DNA from: Enterobacter mori LMG 25706
Lineage (GTDB): Bacteria; Pseudomonadota; Gammaproteobacteria; Enterobacterales; Enterobacteriaceae
Direction: 5' to 3'
Length of the DNA stretch: 64,000 nucleotides
NCBI RefSeq assembly: GCF_000211415.1
Contig: NZ_GL890780.1
Span: forward strand, 152,120-216,119
Shown here: positions 61,365 through 64,000 of the stretch, one piece after another
Layout: each line of letters opens with the position of its first letter
Numbering within the stretch: the first letter of the stretch is position 1
Notes under the pieces: model-generated
The model's database searches: none
Told to the model about the DNA's origin: nothing
What the model saw: the letters and a program-made list of their open reading frames with translations, nothing else
Made by a program: the position numbers and the translations under genes

Positions 61365-62723
61365 TTAAGCCAAATTTACGACAGAAGAACCAAAGCCTTC
61401 TGTATCGGTTGTGTTCTGAAACCAGGCGAGCGTGCTGTGCAACTGCACCACTTCCCCCACCACGATCAGGGCGGGCATCGGGGCGTCTTTCGCCAGGGTT
61501 GCAAGATGTTCCAGGGTGCCCGTCGCAACGTGCTGATCGACGCGCGTGCCGCGAGAAATCACGGCAACGGGCGTCGTCGCCTCGCGACCGTGCTGAATAA
61601 GTTGTTCGCTGATGTCTGCCGCTTTCATCGTGCCCATGTAGATCGCCAGCGTCTGGCGGCTCTGGGCGAGATGAGACCAGTCAAACGGCGTGCTGTCGGC
61701 CTTGTAGTGTCCGGTCACAAAGGTCACGCTCTGGGCGTAATCGCGATGGGTTAGCGGGATACCGGCGTAGGCCGTCACCGCAGAGGCCGCCGTGATGCCG
61801 GGCACCACCTGGAACGGTACGCCCGCTTCGGCTGCCGCCTGCAGCTCTTCGCCGCCGCGACCGAAAATAAACGGATCGCCCCCTTTCAGGCGCACCACGG
61901 TTTTACCCGCTTTGGCGGCGTCAACCAGCATCTGGTTAGTGTCGTGCTGCGGCACCGAATGCTCGCCAGCCCGTTTGCCGACGCAGATTTGCTCCGCGTC
62001 GCGACGGATCAGCTCGCGCACGCCGTCGGTGACCAGATGGTCGTAGAACACCACGTCCGCGTCCTGCAGCACCTGCAGGCCACGCAGCGTCAGCAGACCG
62101 GCATCACCCGGCCCAGCCCCCACAAGAATGATCTCCCCGCTCGTGCTGCCAGGGTTATCCAGTTCGTCCTCGAGGATTTTCTGCGCCGCCGTCTCATTAC
62201 CGGTATGCATCAGGCTGGCAAAGCGGCCGCGAAACACGCGCTCCCAGAAGCGACGACGTTCCGCCACGCTGGTCAGGCGGGTTTTCAGGTGGTTACGCCA
62301 GAAGCTGGCTTTTTCCGCCATGCGCCCGAGACTGGTCGGCAGCAGCGCTTCGATTTTTTCCCGCAGCACGCGCGCCAGCACCGGAGCGGTGCCGCCGGAG
62401 GAGATCGCCACCAGCAGCGGCGAGCGGTCAACAATCGACGGGAAGATAAACGAGCACAAAGGCTGGTCGTCCACCACGTTCACCAGGCGGTAACGGGCTT
62501 GCGCCGCGTCAGAAATTCGACGATTGAGTTCACGATTTTCGGTGGCCGCAATCACCAGCACCACGCTGTCGATTTGCGACTCCTCGAAATCCGCCTCTTC
62601 GACTACCCGTACCTGCGCGCCTGCCCGTTGCAGGAACGCGATTTTGCGATCGGCAATGTCACCCGTACCAACAACCAGCACCGGTCTCTCTTTAATTGCG
62701 GCAAATAAGGGCAGATAGTCCAC
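61365..62723 (-). CDS. cysG: Siroheme synthase CysG
   Basis: 452 residues (E. coli 457). The N-terminal part (about 1-200) is the precorrin-2 dehydrogenase/ferrochelatase with NAD motif [14 protein letters not shown]; the C-terminal part (about 210-450) is the uroporphyrinogen-III methyltransferase, with [25 protein letters not shown] and [19 protein letters not shown]. The GTG at 62723 was chosen because MDYLPLF then aligns with the E. coli start MDHLPIF and lies after AGTGAG; the TTG at 62732 is less likely. It leads the cysDNC genes, unlike E. coli, whose cysG is by nirBDC. Confidence 0.93.
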   Translation of the reverse strand: MDYLPLFAAIKERPVLVVGTGDIADRKIAFLQRAGAQVRVVEEADFEESQIDSVVLVIAATENRELNRRISDAAQARYRLVNVVDDQPLCSFIFPSIVDRSPLLVAISSGGTAPVLARVLREKIEALLPTSLGRMAEKASFWRNHLKTRLTSVAERRRFWERVFRGRFASLMHTGNETAAQKILEDELDNPGSTSGEIILVGAGPGDAGLLTLRGLQVLQDADVVFYDHLVTDGVRELIRRDAEQICVGKRAGEHSVPQHDTNQMLVDAAKAGKTVVRLKGGDPFIFGRGGEELQAAAEAGVPFQVVPGITAASAVTAYAGIPLTHRDYAQSVTFVTGHYKADSTPFDWSHLAQSRQTLAIYMGTMKAADISEQLIQHGREATTPVAVISRGTRVDQHVATGTLEHLATLAKDAPMPALIVVGEVVQLHSTLAWFQNTTDTEGFGSSVVNLA

Positions 62724-62732
62724 AGGCAACAA

Positions 62733-62959
62733 CTCACTAACAACAGGAATAGTGGGACTATAGGGGGCGACTTAGACCGAATGAAATTACGAATTGGAAT
62801 GAGTAGTTACTCAATGGAATAACGCCCTGGAAAAGCAAATATCAAAAAGTGCTTAACACGCGAAATTTCGGGCATTTAAGAGCAATTCAAATTGTGTATG
62901 CACGATCACAGTTTCATACTAAGCGGGTTAAAAATTTGCTCTGTTTTTAAGGACTCACT
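62733..62959. promoter_or_regulatory. Divergent cysG-iap intergenic region
   Basis: 227 bases, AT-rich in the middle. CysB-activated promoters are expected upstream of cys genes, but CysB sites are degenerate and I could not assign one. GCGAAATTTCGGGC (near 62860) contains the palindrome CGAAATTTCG. Nothing else recognisable. Confidence 0.5.
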
Positions 62960-64000
62960 ATGTTTTCCGCAACGCGCCACCGTATTGCTGCCCTGGCGCT
63001 CGGCGTTTGCTTCATCCTTCCGGTTCAGGCAAAAAACCAACCTTATGGTGAAATCGCCAATATGCAGGCGCGGCATATTGCCACGGTCTTCCCTGGACGC
63101 ATGACCGGCACACCGGCCGAGATGCTCTCCGCAGACTATATTCGTCAGCAGTTTGCCGATATGGGCTACCAGAGCGATATCCGCTCGTTCCACAGCCGCT
63201 ACATCTATACCTCACGTAATAAAACAAAAAACTGGCACAACGTGACGGGCAGTACGGTCATTGCCGCACACGAAGGGAAAGCGGCTGAGCAGATCATTAT
63301 CATGGCGCATCTCGATACCTTCGCCCCGATGAGCGACGCCGACACCGACAATAACCTCGGCGGTTTGACGTTGCAGGGGTTGGACGACAACGCGGCGGGT
63401 CTGGGCGTCATGCTTGAACTGGCCGAGCGAATGAAAAATATCCCAACGAAATACGGGATTCGCTTTATTGCCACCAGCGGAGAAGAAGAAGGAAAGCTTG
63501 GCGCTGAGAATCTCCTTAAACGCATGAGCAATGAGGAGAAAAAAAATACGCTGCTGGTGATCAATCTCGATAATTTGATCGTCGGCGATAAGCTCTATTT
63601 TAATAGTGGGCAGAGCACCCCCAGCAGCGTGCGTAAATTAACGCGCGACCGGGCATTAGCCATCGCTCGTAGCCACGGTGTGTATGCCACCACCAATCCC
63701 GGCGGCAACCCGGATTATCCGAAAGGAACGGGCTGTTGTAACGACGGCGAAGTGTTTGATAAAGCGGGCATTCCGGTGTTGTACGTTGAGGCGACGAACT
63801 GGGGTCTGGGCAAGAAAGATGGGTATCAACAGCGGGCGAAAACGAAAGCGTTCCCGGAGGGGACAAGCTGGCATAACGTGATGCTGGACAATCAGCAGCA
63901 CATTGACCGCGCGCTGCCTCAACGAATTGAGCACCGCAGCCGTGATGTGGTGAAGGTGATGCTGCCGCTGGTGAAGGAGCTGGCGAAAGCCGGGAAAGCC
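62960..64000 (+). CDS. iap: Aminopeptidase Iap (alkaline phosphatase isozyme conversion), 3' end cut by window edge
   Basis: 347 codons visible and no stop before the window edge; E. coli Iap is 345, so almost all is present. Periplasmic zinc aminopeptidase (M28 family) that trims N-terminal Arg from alkaline phosphatase. Signal peptide MFSATRHRIAALALGVCFILPVQA; metal ligands in MAHLDTF, GLDDNAAG, SGEEEG, NLDN and SWHN are all seen. RBS AAGGAC. In E. coli the CRISPR-Cas locus lies downstream of this gene, outside the window. Confidence 0.94.
   Translation, partial: MFSATRHRIAALALGVCFILPVQAKNQPYGEIANMQARHIATVFPGRMTGTPAEMLSADYIRQQFADMGYQSDIRSFHSRYIYTSRNKTKNWHNVTGSTVIAAHEGKAAEQIIIMAHLDTFAPMSDADTDNNLGGLTLQGLDDNAAGLGVMLELAERMKNIPTKYGIRFIATSGEEEGKLGAENLLKRMSNEEKKNTLLVINLDNLIVGDKLYFNSGQSTPSSVRKLTRDRALAIARSHGVYATTNPGGNPDYPKGTGCCNDGEVFDKAGIPVLYVEATNWGLGKKDGYQQRAKTKAFPEGTSWHNVMLDNQQHIDRALPQRIEHRSRDVVKVMLPLVKELAKAGKA

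Noticed and set aside
62960..64000. CRISPR array next to iap
   Set aside because: In E. coli the array is downstream of iap, but no direct repeats are present before the window ends.

Overview
The window is chromosomal DNA from a gammaproteobacterium of the Enterobacteriaceae. Enterobacter or a close relative (Leclercia, Lelliottia, Klebsiella) is the best guess. The backbone order srl - norRVW - hydN/hypF - asc - hyc - hyp - fhlA - ygbA - mutS - rpoS - nlpD - pcm - surE - truD - ispFD - ftsB - ygbE - cys - iap follows Escherichia coli K-12. The inserted genes, high GC content and REP-like repeats are typical of the Enterobacter/Klebsiella side. No rRNA, tRNA, IS element, prophage or CRISPR array was seen.

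Layout. (1) 1-2182, minus: a metal ABC transporter (ATPase, permease, binding protein cut by the window edge), preceded by a 35-residue membrane peptide and a near-consensus Zur box, so probably zinc uptake. (2) 2358-3458: mltB. (3) 3711-8621: sorbitol operon srlAEBD-gutM-srlR-gutQ. (4) 8618-12898: norR and divergent norVW for nitric oxide reduction, with three NorR sites and a sigma-54 promoter. (5) 13176-15078: a small unknown ORF and a decayed YbaE/SgrR-like regulator. (6) 15051-18843: hydN-hypF plus a NixA-type nickel permease. (7) 18978-23099: ascG and ascFB for aryl-beta-glucosides. (8) 23166-36923: the formate hydrogenlyase block hycABCDEFGHI, hypABCDE and fhlA. (9) 37024-41105: a Fur-box-preceded siderophore-type ABC transporter with an MFS gene. 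(10) 41114-43213: ygbA, a LexA-box-preceded symE-like toxin and a MarT/FidL-like membrane regulator pair. (11) 43604-51666: mutS and the variable mutS-rpoS interval, here holding a hydroxyarylic acid decarboxylase operon with a MarR regulator and a LysR/MFS/NTF2-like unit. (12) 51721-58349: rpoS with a one-base frameshift, nlpD, pcm, surE, truD, ispF, ispD, ftsB, ygbE. (13) 58408-62723: cysGDNC for sulfate activation and siroheme. (14) 62960-end: iap, nearly complete.

How the parts work together. The hydrogenase-3 block is complete for the enzyme (HycBCDEFG), its maturation (HypABCDEF, HycH, HycI), electron-transfer helper HydN, regulators HycA and FhlA, and a nickel importer coupled to hypF. 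Formate dehydrogenase H (fdhF) is not in the window. NorVW and ygbA are both nitrosative-stress genes. The cys operon carries its own siroheme synthase, so sulfate activation and cofactor supply for sulfite reductase would be co-regulated.

The most notable observations are the rpoS frameshift that removes most of sigma region 4.2, the Zur-box zinc transporter with its tiny translationally coupled leader membrane protein, the SOS-box symE with a candidate antisense promoter, the broken YbaE/SgrR-like gene next to an unknown small ORF, and several clear palindromic operators. I did not find a convincing wholly new multi-gene system; most of the window consists of recognisable families.
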